Below, in pieces: positions 52,935 through 61,859 of a stretch of DNA of 64,000 bases. The translations under genes were made by a program, and so were the position numbers. The DNA comes from JAZKHE01 sp040385525. GTDB taxonomy: Bacteria > Bacteroidota > Bacteroidia > UBA4408. The DNA is taken from NCBI GenBank assembly GCA_040385525.1, contig JAZKHE010000002.1, positions 248,001 through 312,000 on the forward strand, given 5' to 3'. The notes below the pieces were generated by a model, which was not told where the DNA came from, searched no databases, and was given only the letters and a program-made list of their open reading frames with translations. How positions within the stretch are numbered: position 1 is the first letter of the stretch; the number at the start of each line of letters is the position of its first letter.

Positions 52935-54172
52935 GATTATTAACTAAAAATACTTTAGTGTTACTTTTTGTAACCTTAATTGTTTTTTCTGCAGGAGGAT
53001 TTATTTTCTATTCGCAACTTAAAGCTATTATTAACGAAGAAGCCGAAGAAGCATTATTCATAAAAAAAAACGAAATAAAAACGTACGTTTTAAAAAATAA
53101 AAAATTACCCGAATCAATTTTGTTAGAAGAAGTATTGCGTTTTAGCGAAACGATAATGTCAGTTACAGAGAGTTTAGCTGATACAATAATATACATTGAA
53201 AATGAAAATTTGCCTTTTAAACAATTGAGTTTTAATGTAGAGTTAAATAAAAAAAATTATCAATGCACCATTAGTAAATCTTTGTTTGAAGCAGACGATT
53301 TAGTAGAAACTATTTTTCAATCATTTTCAATTATTATAGGTTTGCTAATAATTGTTTTTATTACAATTAATTTTCTGTTTTCAAAAACCATTTGGAAACC
53401 ATTTTTTAAAACATTGCATCAAATAAATGAATATGATTTAGAAAAACATCAAGTTTTAAACATTGAACCCATCGCAACTAAAGAGTTTAATCAACTTAAC
53501 GAAGCAATAAAAAAAATGACACAAAAAATAGCTAACGATTTTAATAACCTTAAATCGTTTACTGAAAATGCTTCTCATGAATTACAAACGCCATTAGCAA
53601 TTATTAAAAGTAAAGCAGAAATTTTATTGCAAACAGAAGGTTTAAATAGCGAGCAAGCAAAACAAATAATTGAAATTAATCAAACGGTTAGCCGACTAAG
53701 TAAGCTAAATCAAACGCTTTTGCTAATTAGTAAAATTGAAAACAATCAGTTTAGCGCAGCAGAAAATTTAAGTTTCACTAATTTAGTTAGCAATAAATTA
53801 AAGCAGTTTGAAGATTTAATTGAAATGAAGCAATTAAAAATAGATAGTGCTTTAGAAAGTGTAATGGTTACAATACACCCAATGTTAGCCGATATTATTG
53901 TTTCTAACTTACTTTCAAACGCAATAAAATACACGGATAAAAATGGGGAAATAAAAATAAATTTAAATTCAACTTGTTTTAAAATTTCTAACCAAGGAAA
54001 ACCCTTAAAAGCAAATCCAGAAAAGTTATTTGCTCGTTTTTATAAAGAAACAGAAGATTCAACATCAACTGGATTAGGATTAGCACTTGTAAAACAAATA
54101 GCTATAATTAATAAAAGCAATTTAAGCTACGAGTATATAAATAATTATCATATTTTTAGTTATTATTTTTAA
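52931..54172 (+). CDS. Sensor histidine kinase
   Basis: 413 residues. Two membrane helices (about 8-28 and 138-158) enclose a roughly 110-residue periplasmic sensor of no recognised type. The dimerisation helix has the phospho-acceptor His near residue 216 in ENASHELQTPLAIIKSK. The ATPase domain has IVSNLLSNAIKYT (N box) and STGLGLALVKQIA (G box); its C-terminus is short after the G box. It starts inside the stop of the regulator gene. Confidence 0.92.
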   Translation: MRLLTKNTLVLLFVTLIVFSAGGFIFYSQLKAIINEEAEEALFIKKNEIKTYVLKNKKLPESILLEEVLRFSETIMSVTESLADTIIYIENENLPFKQLSFNVELNKKNYQCTISKSLFEADDLVETIFQSFSIIIGLLIIVFITINFLFSKTIWKPFFKTLHQINEYDLEKHQVLNIEPIATKEFNQLNEAIKKMTQKIANDFNNLKSFTENASHELQTPLAIIKSKAEILLQTEGLNSEQAKQIIEINQTVSRLSKLNQTLLLISKIENNQFSAAENLSFTNLVSNKLKQFEDLIEMKQLKIDSALESVMVTIHPMLADIIVSNLLSNAIKYTDKNGEIKINLNSTCFKISNQGKPLKANPEKLFARFYKETEDSTSTGLGLALVKQIAIINKSNLSYEYINNYHIFSYYF

Positions 54173-54232
54173 CTACAGATTTGCTTCAAATTGTTTTACT
54201 AATATTGTATTATAAACTTAAAATCTATAAAA

Positions 54233-54685
54233 ATGAAAATTGTATTTACACTTTTAACATTAGCTACAACACTAAGTGTTGCTAATGCACAAACAGTTAA
54301 AGAAACAGAAGTGCCAAATCCTGTAAAAGAAGCTTTAAAAAAACAATACCCCGCTGCACAAGTTGAAAAATGGGAAAAAGAAGGTGCAAATTTTGAAGCC
54401 GAATTTCATGTAAATAAAATTGAAACCTGCGCTGTTTACGATAGTAATGGTAAGTTTATTGAATCAGAAATTGAAATTAAAGAAACGGAATTACCCAAAG
54501 CTATTGCCGATTATGTTACAAAAAATTTGTCTGGTAAAAAGATAAAAGAATCTGCTAAAATTACTGATGCAGCAGGAAAAGTAAGCTACCAAGCCGAAAT
54601 TGACAACATAGATTATATTTTTGATTCAAACGGCTCAATGCTTAAAAAAGAAGAAGAAAAAGAGCAAGATAGCGACAAAGATTAA
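54233..54685 (+). CDS. PepSY-like (DUF2874) periplasmic protein
   Basis: 150 residues with signal peptide (MKIVFTLLTLATTLSVANA before Q). Two PepSY-like halves: VPNPVKEALKKQYPAAQVEK then WEKEGANFEAEF, and LPKAIADYVTKNLSGKKIKE then SAKITDAAGKVSYQAEI. A very acidic tail ends the protein. Such genes often follow two-component systems in Bacteroidota and may modulate the kinase or be its main target. Closed by the terminator at 54712. Confidence 0.85.
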   Translation: MKIVFTLLTLATTLSVANAQTVKETEVPNPVKEALKKQYPAAQVEKWEKEGANFEAEFHVNKIETCAVYDSNGKFIESEIEIKETELPKAIADYVTKNLSGKKIKESAKITDAAGKVSYQAEIDNIDYIFDSNGSMLKKEEEKEQDSDKD

Positions 54686-54711
54686 TAATTGATTTTAATA
54701 AATAAATTAAG

Positions 54712-54745
54712 AAAACAGAGCAATTATTTAGCTCTGTTTTTTTTT
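54712..54745 (+). terminator. Rho-independent terminator after the PepSY-like gene
   Basis: AAAACAGAGC (54712-54721) pairs with GCTCTGTTTT (54731-54740), followed by more T. Confidence 0.88.
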
Positions 54746-54971
54746 GCTTAAAATTATTGGCTATTAAAGAAATATAAAGCGAAAAGTTTTCTTTATAGGG
54801 TTTTTATGAATTAAAATAATTTTCACCCAAAACAAATTGACAATTTAATTAAGGCTTACAACACCCAAGTGCATTTCGCTGTTCATTTTAGATATCAATT
54901 AATTTAGTGCGAACTAATTTTGAATTCTAGTAATATTAAAATGGTTAAATTTCTTATCTTGTCGAATATCT

Positions 54972-55580
54972 ATGAGCGACAAAAAAACAATAAAAGAATA
55001 TTCGTCAGCTTTGTTTGTTGAAGAAATAAATAAAAGAGTTAGCGTATCTCAACAAGAGTTAAATGCTTTTTTAAAACTTTGGGAATTTAAAAAATTTAAA
55101 AAGAACGAGTTTATTTTAAACGCTGGAGAAGTTCCCAACTTTTCAATATTCGTTGTAAAAGGTTGTTTGCGTCAATATATTGTATCCGAATCTGGTGAAG
55201 AGTCGATTGTTTATTTTGCCGAAGAAAGACATTTTATTGGTGATTTAGCCGCTTTACGAAGTAAAACAATTTCTAATTATAATTTTCAAGCTTTAGAAGA
55301 ATGCGAACTGTTAACCATTAGTGCCGATAATTGGGCAAAAGCATTTGTTGAATTTCCGTGGTGGACAGATGCGCATTTAACTGGGTATCAAAAATGGACC
55401 GTGTTGTTACAGCAACAGTTGGCCGAACGCCACACATTAACAGGAGAAACAAGATATTTAAATTTGCTAAAAGCAAAACCTAAATTGTTTCAACGTGTGC
55501 CACAGCACTATATCGCTTCGTACCTAGGCATCACTCCGGAAACATTAAGCCGTATTCGAAAAAAAATTGTGAAAGAGTAA
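54972..55580 (+). CDS. Crp/Fnr-family transcriptional regulator
   Basis: 202 residues. Cyclic-nucleotide-binding-like N-terminal barrel (FKKNEFILNAGEVPNFSIFV; KGCLRQYIVSESGEE) and a C-terminal helix-turn-helix (QHYIASYLGITPETLSRIRK). The cAMP-binding phosphate cassette is degenerate and no Fe-S cysteines are present, so the ligand is unclear. It is followed 73 bp later by two small genes, which it may regulate. Confidence 0.88.
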   Translation: MSDKKTIKEYSSALFVEEINKRVSVSQQELNAFLKLWEFKKFKKNEFILNAGEVPNFSIFVVKGCLRQYIVSESGEESIVYFAEERHFIGDLAALRSKTISNYNFQALEECELLTISADNWAKAFVEFPWWTDAHLTGYQKWTVLLQQQLAERHTLTGETRYLNLLKAKPKLFQRVPQHYIASYLGITPETLSRIRKKIVKE

Positions 55581-55653
55581 TTTCTTGACAAATGTCAACG
55601 TTTTAGAGTAGCCTTTACCTGTAGCTTTGTTCCATAATCTTAAATTATATTTT

Positions 55654-56043
55654 ATGGAAAATAAAAAAACAGTGTTGGTGATTGGAATAGATCCTGCACT
55701 AATCGATTTCTCTTCTCCCGAATTTGCAGCCATGCCAGGACTTACAGCTGAAAAAGTGGAGTGTGGAATTAAAAATTCAATAAACCAACTTAATGCAGCA
55801 GGATACGATGCGCATTTATGCTGGACCGATTTTGGCGCAACTGCCATTGATGTTATAAAACAACAATTACAAAAAATGGAATTTGCTTGTGTGCTAATTG
55901 GCGCAGGAATTAGAAAAGTAGATTCTAATTTTTTGTTTTTCGAAAAAGCAATCAATGCTATTCACGAGCAGGCTCCAAATACAAAAATATGCTTTAACAC
56001 AAACCCTATGGATACAGTAGCTTCTGTTCAACGTTGGGTATAA
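55654..56043 (+). CDS. Small Rossmann-like conserved protein next to a Crp/Fnr regulator
   Basis: 129 residues from ATG 55654; a longer frame from 55627 is less likely. No signal peptide. KKTVLVIGIDPALIDFSSPE opens an alpha/beta fold; AGYDAHLCWTDFGATAIDVI and FACVLIGAGIRKVDSNFLFF follow, ending NTNPMDTVASVQRWV. I do not know the biochemical function. Related sequences seem to travel with Crp/Fnr-type regulators (from memory, uncertain). Confidence 0.65.
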   Translation: MENKKTVLVIGIDPALIDFSSPEFAAMPGLTAEKVECGIKNSINQLNAAGYDAHLCWTDFGATAIDVIKQQLQKMEFACVLIGAGIRKVDSNFLFFEKAINAIHEQAPNTKICFNTNPMDTVASVQRWV

Positions 56044-56072
56044 TTAATATTAATAAATTAAAATTTAGAAAA

Positions 56073-56423
56073 ATGAAAAATAGTATAAAAATTGTTTCAG
56101 TATTCATGTTGTCTTTAGTTATGTCTGCAATACTTGTAGCAGCACCTTTTAAAAACGGAAAAGTAATTATGGTAGTTACCATAGAAGTAAATAATTTTGC
56201 AGAATGGAAAAAAATATTTGACGCAGGTGCGCCTGTTCGCGAAAAAGCAGGAATAAAAGTAGTAAGTGTTTGCACGGCAACCGGTAACGAAAACCAAGTT
56301 ATTATTATAGAAGAAGCAGTTAATGCTCAATCAGCGCACGACTTTTTAGCACTTTTAAAATCGAAACAAAAAGATGGCGACATGTCTAAACTAGATATTA
56401 AAATGTACGATAAGGTTGAGTAA
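56073..56423 (+). CDS. Small exported ferredoxin-like-fold protein
   Basis: 116 residues from ATG 56073. N-terminal hydrophobic signal (SVFMLSLVMSAILVAA). The mature part (VIMVVTIEVNNFAEWKKIFD; AGAPVREKAGIKVVSVCTAT; QVIIIEEAVNAQSAHDFLAL) fits a dimeric alpha+beta barrel like antibiotic-biosynthesis monooxygenases/DUF3764. The enzymatic role is unknown. It is followed by a terminator at 56456 that closes the unit with 55654. Confidence 0.65.
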   Translation: MKNSIKIVSVFMLSLVMSAILVAAPFKNGKVIMVVTIEVNNFAEWKKIFDAGAPVREKAGIKVVSVCTATGNENQVIIIEEAVNAQSAHDFLALLKSKQKDGDMSKLDIKMYDKVE

Positions 56424-56455
56424 CGATAAACTCTTTTCTACAAAAATTAATTTTA

Positions 56456-56490
56456 AAAACCTCATTCTTACTAAAGGATGAGGTTTTTTT
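56456..56490 (+). terminator. Rho-independent terminator
   Basis: AAAACCTCAT (56456-56465) with ATGAGGTTTT (56478-56487) and T-run. The stem resembles the one at 52036. Confidence 0.85.
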
Positions 56491-56553
56491 AAGTGTTACA
56501 ATTGTTACCTTACTTAAAATGTTTTATGGTTACTTTTGTTTTACTAAATTAAT

Positions 56554-57792
56554 ATGGAAGTAAAACTCGGCTTAAAAGAAAACATAAATCAGTTTGTATT
56601 GCTGATAATTGTAAACGCTTTTGTTGGCGGTATGGTGGGCTTAGAGCGTTCCATACTTCCGCAAATTGCCGAAGCCGAATTTCATATTGCAGCAAAAACT
56701 GCTATTCTATCTTTTATAATTGTTTTTGGTATTGTAAAAGCCATTACCAATTATTTTACAGGCGCACTCGCTAATAAATTTGGTAGAAAAAATTTACTCA
56801 CAATAGGTTGGTTATTTGCCTTGCCTGTTCCGTTTATTTTAATGAATGCTAACAGTTGGAACTGGATAATTGCTGCTAATATTCTTTTAGGAATTAATCA
56901 GGGATTAACTTGGAGTAGCACTGTAGTAATGAAAATTGATTTAGTTGGCGAAAAAAATCGTGGCTTAGCAATGGGTTTAAACGAGTTTGCTGGTTATTTA
57001 GCAGTTGCTGTTGTGGCCTTTGTTACAGGTTGGGTTGCCAGCGAATATGGTTTACGACCGTATCCGTTTTACATAGGCATTGTACTTTCGGTTGCAGGAT
57101 TATTAACCTCTTTAATTTTTATAAAAGACACAAAACACCATGTAGCGCAAGAAGCAAAAAGTAGTACTATTCCTAATTTAAAAAATGTGTTTTGGGATAC
57201 TACTTGGAAGGATAAAAATTTGGGTTCGGTAACACAAGCTGGGTTAATAAACAATTTAAACGACGGAATGGCTTGGGGATTATTTCCTATTTTATTAGCT
57301 GAAAAGAATTTTAGCATTTCGCAAATTGCTATTGTAACTGCTGTTTATCCTGCTGTTTGGGGTTTCGGACAATTGTTTACAGGAAAAATGGCCGATTATT
57401 TTTGTAAAAAAAGTATGTTGTTTTGGGGAATGTTTTTGCAAGGCATTGCTTTATTGTTTTTTGTTTTTGCATCGTCGCTTATGCATTATATTATTTTAGC
57501 TTCAGTTTTAGGCTGGGGAACAGCTATGGTGTACCCAACTTTTTTAGCTACCATTGCCGAAAATACAAATCCGCACGACAGACCTAAAAGTATTGGTATA
57601 TTTAGGTTATGGCGCGATTTAGGTTATGCTATTGGTGCAATTCTTACTGGTATAATTGCCGATGCTTTTGGAATTGATGCGTCAGTAATTGTAATAGGAA
57701 TGCTTACCGTTTTTTCTTCTTTAGTTATTCAAAACAGAATGCGTTGTAAAATTAATTCTCCGAAACTGACGAATTGGTTTTTAAGAAAATAA
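56554..57792 (+). CDS. Major facilitator superfamily transporter
   Basis: 412 residues, 12 membrane helices. The MFS loop motif is GALANKFGRKNLLTIGW. NILLGINQGLTWSSTVVMKI, then DLVGEKNRGLAMGLNEF, is typical of the YqgE/AraJ-like or sugar/phosphate-like MFS found in Bacteroidota; the repeat half has GKMADYFCKKSMLFWG. The substrate is unknown. TACTTTTG at 56531-56538 is a candidate -7 element. Confidence 0.85.
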   Translation: MEVKLGLKENINQFVLLIIVNAFVGGMVGLERSILPQIAEAEFHIAAKTAILSFIIVFGIVKAITNYFTGALANKFGRKNLLTIGWLFALPVPFILMNANSWNWIIAANILLGINQGLTWSSTVVMKIDLVGEKNRGLAMGLNEFAGYLAVAVVAFVTGWVASEYGLRPYPFYIGIVLSVAGLLTSLIFIKDTKHHVAQEAKSSTIPNLKNVFWDTTWKDKNLGSVTQAGLINNLNDGMAWGLFPILLAEKNFSISQIAIVTAVYPAVWGFGQLFTGKMADYFCKKSMLFWGMFLQGIALLFFVFASSLMHYIILASVLGWGTAMVYPTFLATIAENTNPHDRPKSIGIFRLWRDLGYAIGAILTGIIADAFGIDASVIVIGMLTVFSSLVIQNRMRCKINSPKLTNWFLRK

Positions 57793-57797
57793 TTATT

Positions 57798-58793
57798 TTA
57801 CAAATTCACTTTTAAGCCTTTTGCTTTGTAAAAATTTATAATGAGTTGATAGGGACCGTATTTATGTTGTGCCTCGGGAAAGCTATCCAAATAAGGACCT
57901 TTTCCATAATCAATAGGTTTACTTTCTTTATTAGGGTAATCAAAATAAACGGGTTGCGGTCTTTTATGTAAAGAATCATTATTTATAAAAGCTGCCACAT
58001 CAAATGCTTCTTCAATAGTAAGTGTAGGTTTTTTGTAATTTGCGCCATTGGGCATATTGGCATAAATAAATTTTGCTGCTTTTGTAACTCTGTGCATACT
58101 GCTTCCCGCTTGGTAGCTTTGTGTGCCCCAAAGCGGAGGGTATTCGTAACAAATGTTATTTGCTTTCATTTTGCCTTCACCATCTTTACCATGACACAAT
58201 GCACATTTTTGTATGTATACAGTTTCTCCTTTTTTTGAGTCTGCAGCTCTTTCCAGTAAATCAATTTCCATTAGTTTGTCGCCTTCTACATGTCCGCCAA
58301 CAGGTACATTTTCGCCCAACCATTTAATGTAGCAACTAATCGCTAAAATTTCTTTACTATCTAATGGCAGTGGTTTTCCGCTGTGTGGTCTTTCAACGCA
58401 ATTATTTATGCGTTCTGCAATATTAAGCACTCTGTTTTCTCTAGCTCTGTATTGTGGGTATCTTCCGTGCGTGCTAAAAAAATTTATTCCATAAGGTTTT
58501 GTTCCAGCGTCTAAATGGCAGTTTTGGCAATTCATTTTATTGCCTAAATATTTTCCGTTTTTTCCCTCAGGACCAATGTAGTAGGCGGTGTTAATTATTA
58601 ATTCTCTACCGTATTTTACTAGTTCTCCAAATTCATTTTTCGGAATTAATGATGTATCAGGAGCGATATAAATGCCCGCGACTATATCTGTTTCAGTAAT
58701 TTGTTTTTTTTCTACCTTTTGATTGCAAGCAAAAATCGCAACACTAAATAGTGCAAAAAAAATTATTCGTTTCTTTGTAAAAGTGTTTATCAT
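57798..58793 (-). CDS. TsdA-like dihaem cytochrome c lipoprotein
   Basis: 331 residues. A lipobox (AIFAC, Cys23) anchors it. Two haem motifs: CQNCH (89-93) and CALCH (197-201). The text around them (GTKPYGINFF; GRYPQYRARENRVLNIAERI; NNCVERPHSGKPLP; PPLWGTQSYQAGS; NMPNG) matches thiosulfate dehydrogenase TsdA. Cys132 is near where TsdA has its unusual haem-ligating Cys, and Met247 near the second haem's ligand. Predicted to oxidise thiosulfate or reduce tetrathionate in the periplasm; a lipid anchor is a twist. The reaction is inferred. Confidence 0.85.
   Translation of the reverse strand: MINTFTKKRIIFFALFSVAIFACNQKVEKKQITETDIVAGIYIAPDTSLIPKNEFGELVKYGRELIINTAYYIGPEGKNGKYLGNKMNCQNCHLDAGTKPYGINFFSTHGRYPQYRARENRVLNIAERINNCVERPHSGKPLPLDSKEILAISCYIKWLGENVPVGGHVEGDKLMEIDLLERAADSKKGETVYIQKCALCHGKDGEGKMKANNICYEYPPLWGTQSYQAGSSMHRVTKAAKFIYANMPNGANYKKPTLTIEEAFDVAAFINNDSLHKRPQPVYFDYPNKESKPIDYGKGPYLDSFPEAQHKYGPYQLIINFYKAKGLKVNL
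58770..58777 (+). promoter_or_regulatory. Candidate -7 element of the arylsulfotransferase-like gene
   Basis: TTTCTTTG, 30 bp before the ATG at 58808 and inside the signal-peptide codons of the divergent cytochrome gene. Identical to the acpP -7 element. Confidence 0.4.
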
Positions 58794-58807
58794 TTCAAAA
58801 TTTCTCG

Positions 58808-60475
58808 ATGCAAAGAAAATGTATTTTTTTTAGTTTATTCGTTTTCCTTTTTGTTAAAACTTCGTTTGCTCAATATTTCCCATCAAATGATATTGTTTTA
58901 AATTATACACAAATTGCTTTTCAATACCCTGAAATAAAGGAGTCTACAAGTTATTCAATTCAATTAGAAGAGAATGAATTGTATAAAATTAATTTGAATA
59001 AATTTTTAGTAAAAGATAATTCAACAATATGCATTATTAAGGATTTAAACTTTGGAAAAAAATACAAATGGAAAGTTACTGCTTACAATAAAAACAGCGC
59101 AGTTTTAAGTGAGTCGGATTGGCACTACTTTAGCACAGCTACATCGCCCTTAATTGATACTACTATTTTTAAAATCAAAGTAATTAAAAACCAAAAATCT
59201 AAAATAGATGATGGAATAATTTGGTACGATAATTTAAAATTTGCAGCAGATAGAAACGGCAAGCCTGTTTGGTTTTTACCCAATATGCCTGAAAAAGAAA
59301 AGCCCGATGCATCCATTCGAGATTTAAAATTAACTAATTCGGGTTCTGTTACTTTTATTGGAATTACTGATGTTTACGATTGCGATTTACAAGGCAATTT
59401 ACTTTGGACAGCCCCAAACAATGGAAAAGTAAGTGGTACTAAAAGAGAAGATTATCATCATGATTTTCAAAAATTGAGCAATGGAAATTATTTGGTGTTA
59501 GGAAAAAGTTTTACGAAAGAAAAATCAACAGATGCTAACGACACCACTAATTATACGATTGAACATGGCACAATAATCGAGTACGACACAGCTGGAAACG
59601 TACTTTGGTTTTGGGATTCGAGAGATTATTTAACAAAAGAAGATGTTTTTAAAAAGCCAGAAAATGCCAAAAAATATTTAACATCAACACACATGAATGC
59701 TTTCTCTATAGATAATAATAACGAATTTATTTATGCTGGTTTTAGAGATTTGCATCGTATTATTAAAATAGAAAAAAAATCTAAAAAAGTTGTAGCAGCT
59801 TTCGGCCAAATACACCCTAACGATTCTATTAGTAATAAAAGTACTTTTTTCAAATTTCAACATTCGGCAACTATTTTAAAAAACGGAAATATTGCGGTAT
59901 TAAACAACAACGATGTTAAAGCAAAAAAAGATAACGTTTCGAGTGTTGTTGTTTTTACGCAAACAAATAATAAACCGAAAGTTGTGTTGGACTTTAAACT
60001 AAATTTTGATTCTCTTACTGATGGTAAGTCAAGCAAAACGGGTAATGTGCTAGAATTACCCAACGGAAATTTGTTGGTATGCGAAGGGGCAATTAATCGT
60101 GTTTTTGAAACAGATTACAATAAAAATATTTTGTGGGATGCTTTTATGTTACAATATACACCACAAGATAAAAAATGGAAACCCAACATGCAGTACCGCA
60201 CAGCATTTTCTACGTCATTGTATCCCTTTCTTTATAGTGTTTCAAAATTTTCTTATATTGATAGAGTTGTTTCTTTCAGTTTGTTTAATGAAGGTTCTAA
60301 TCACGATATGTACAATATTTGTTTTTATGAAAATGATAAACTTCTTCAAAGCACTTCTTGTCAATTAAATTCTGGCGCATTTAAAAGCGTAAAGCAAAAA
60401 GTTCCTCTAAATTCAACTTCATTAAAAATTGTTTCCCTAAACTCTTCTATTACCAAAGAAATTAAGCTGAAATAA
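58808..60475 (+). CDS. Arylsulfotransferase (ASST)-like secreted beta-propeller protein
   Basis: 555 residues. Signal peptide ends KTSFA before Q. An N-terminal beta domain (about 25-105) precedes a propeller with ASST-family motifs: REDYHHDFQKLSNGNYLVLG, LTSTHMNAFSIDNNNEFIYA, FRDLHRIIKIEKKSKKVVAAFG (read in two parts) and FQHSATILKNGNIAVLNNND. Histidines in these motifs would form the active centre. Family enzymes move sulfate between phenols, but whether this one is active is unknown. A divergent TsdA-like cytochrome starts 14 bp away. Confidence 0.78.
   Translation: MQRKCIFFSLFVFLFVKTSFAQYFPSNDIVLNYTQIAFQYPEIKESTSYSIQLEENELYKINLNKFLVKDNSTICIIKDLNFGKKYKWKVTAYNKNSAVLSESDWHYFSTATSPLIDTTIFKIKVIKNQKSKIDDGIIWYDNLKFAADRNGKPVWFLPNMPEKEKPDASIRDLKLTNSGSVTFIGITDVYDCDLQGNLLWTAPNNGKVSGTKREDYHHDFQKLSNGNYLVLGKSFTKEKSTDANDTTNYTIEHGTIIEYDTAGNVLWFWDSRDYLTKEDVFKKPENAKKYLTSTHMNAFSIDNNNEFIYAGFRDLHRIIKIEKKSKKVVAAFGQIHPNDSISNKSTFFKFQHSATILKNGNIAVLNNNDVKAKKDNVSSVVVFTQTNNKPKVVLDFKLNFDSLTDGKSSKTGNVLELPNGNLLVCEGAINRVFETDYNKNILWDAFMLQYTPQDKKWKPNMQYRTAFSTSLYPFLYSVSKFSYIDRVVSFSLFNEGSNHDMYNICFYENDKLLQSTSCQLNSGAFKSVKQKVPLNSTSLKIVSLNSSITKEIKLK
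58811..58818 (-). promoter_or_regulatory. Candidate -7 element of the TsdA-like cytochrome gene
   Basis: On the minus strand this reads TTTCTTTG, 17 bp before the ATG at 58793, and lies within codons 2-4 of the divergent arylsulfotransferase-like gene. Confidence 0.4.
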
Positions 60476-60515
60476 AAAACTATAAATTATATGTATATAC
60501 ATGTAATAGTTTTTG

Positions 60516-60523
60516 TACCTTTG
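60516..60523 (+). promoter_or_regulatory. Candidate -7 element of the dioxygenase gene
   Basis: TACCTTTG, a full match to TAnnTTTG, 19 bp before the ATG at 60543. It supports that ATG over the extended frame from 60513. Confidence 0.55.
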
Positions 60524-60542
60524 TAGTATAAAATTTAAAAGC

Positions 60543-61427
60543 ATGAACAGAAAATCTTTTCTTAAATCGCTTGCCGTTTTACCTTTAGCTGGAGTTGCCA
60601 TGAAATTAAACGAACTAAACAAAATAACAGAACCCTTTTCGGCCACAGAGAAAATGCCTGTCTTGTTTTTAGGACACGGAAGCCCGATGAACGCTATTGA
60701 AGAAAATGAGTTTGTGCGAGAGTGGCAAAAATTAGGTAAAACTCTTCCTAAACCCAATGCTATTTTGTGTATTTCGGCACACTGGGAAACCAAAGGGACT
60801 TTTGTTACTGCTATGGAAAAACCAAAAACAATTCACGATTTTGGTGGCTTTCCGCAAGCACTTTTTGATGTGCAATATCCAGCACCAGGTAGTATAGAAT
60901 TAGCTAACGAAACCAAAAAAATAATTACCAAAACCGATGTAGCTTTAGATCACCAATGGGGATTAGACCACGGCTGTTGGAGCGTTGTAAAACATTTGTA
61001 CCCAAATGCAGATGTGCCCATAATACAAATGAGTATGGATTACACACAAGCTCCGCAATACCATTACGAATTAGCACAACAATTAAACGCTTTGCGCAAA
61101 AAAGGAATTTTAATTGTAGGCAGTGGTAACATTGTGCACAATTTAGGAATGGTGGCTTGGGATAAAATGAACGTACCAAACTATGCTTTTGATTGGGCAA
61201 TTGAAGCCAATGAAAAAATAAAATCACTAGTAATTAATAACGATTACAACAATTTAATTAATTACAGAAAACTCGGAACAGCAGTAAATTTAGCAGCTCC
61301 ATCGCCCGATCATTTTTTACCATTGCTTTATACCTTAGCGTTAAAATCTGATAACGATAATGTTTCCGTGTTTAATGATAAAGCAGTTATGGGTTCGTTA
61401 ACTATGACTTCCTTTAAGATAGGCTAA
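60543..61427 (+). CDS. ygiD: LigB-type extradiol dioxygenase (4,5-DOPA dioxygenase, YgiD-like)
   Basis: 294 residues from ATG 60543. A short hydrophobic leader (SFLKSLAVLPLAGVAM) suggests export or a tail-like anchor, unusual for this cytosolic family. Metal-site histidines are in PVLFLGHGSPMN, ILCISAHWETKG and WGLDHGCWSV, with SPDHFLPLLY at the end. The YgiD group cleaves catechol rings such as L-DOPA. The natural substrate is unknown. Confidence 0.88.
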   Translation: MNRKSFLKSLAVLPLAGVAMKLNELNKITEPFSATEKMPVLFLGHGSPMNAIEENEFVREWQKLGKTLPKPNAILCISAHWETKGTFVTAMEKPKTIHDFGGFPQALFDVQYPAPGSIELANETKKIITKTDVALDHQWGLDHGCWSVVKHLYPNADVPIIQMSMDYTQAPQYHYELAQQLNALRKKGILIVGSGNIVHNLGMVAWDKMNVPNYAFDWAIEANEKIKSLVINNDYNNLINYRKLGTAVNLAAPSPDHFLPLLYTLALKSDNDNVSVFNDKAVMGSLTMTSFKIG

Positions 61428-61521
61428 GAGCGTTAGTTTTGATTATAGTTTTTTTTTAAATTGCATTTTAAATTTTTTGAGTATTCGCATTTTTACCACA
61501 AAGCCTTATGAATAGCATATC

Positions 61522-61654
61522 CTTAAATTCGAGAGATGCGCGTGAGCCTGACAAAACGCGAAGGCGAGTGGCTTTGTGTGAAAGCATTCGTTTTGTCTTG
61601 ACTTTTTTTGGTTCGTTTTTTGTGTCAAGACAAAAAATGAACGTAAAGAGCCAC
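61522..61654. repeat. 133-bp intergenic hairpin repeat, copy 2
   Basis: Same orientation and length as 10504-10636 with five substitutions. The 12-bp inner stem TTTTGTCTTGAC / GTCAAGACAAAA is fully conserved. It follows the dioxygenase gene. Confidence 0.9.
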
Positions 61655-61771
61655 CGCTGCTTGTTAATGTAGTTGGTGTTTAATTAAAAGAAACAAAGTT
61701 TTGTACGTTTGAGTATACTCACATTTTAAATTTAAAAAATAAGTGAATAATATAATTTATTTGTAAAATTA

Positions 61772-61806
61772 TGTAACAGCAACTTTATTAAATGTGTTCA
61801 TCTTTG
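61772..61806 (+). promoter_or_regulatory. Promoter with TGTAAC-N24-CTTTG signature
   Basis: TGTAAC at 61772-61777 and CATCTTTG ending at 61806, with the 24-bp spacing of 3868 and 4703. The lipoprotein ATG is 53 bp downstream. Confidence 0.5.
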
Positions 61807-61859
61807 CAACATTACTCAACAAGCATTTTGCTTTTAGAGCACATTTAATAATAAATAGT

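Larger units (their letters stand above)
61428..61859. other. 432-bp gene-free stretch
   Basis: Holds the second copy of the 133-bp hairpin repeat (61522-61654), a degenerate 60-bp continuation of it, and the TGTAAC-type promoter (61772-61806) with a 53-bp leader for the lipoprotein. Nothing else recognised. Confidence 0.7.

Noticed and set aside
52036..56490. Similarity between terminators at 52036 and 56456 (AACCTCATT stems) as a possible dispersed repeat
   Set aside because: Similarity is limited to the stem of ordinary terminators; convergence is the simpler explanation.
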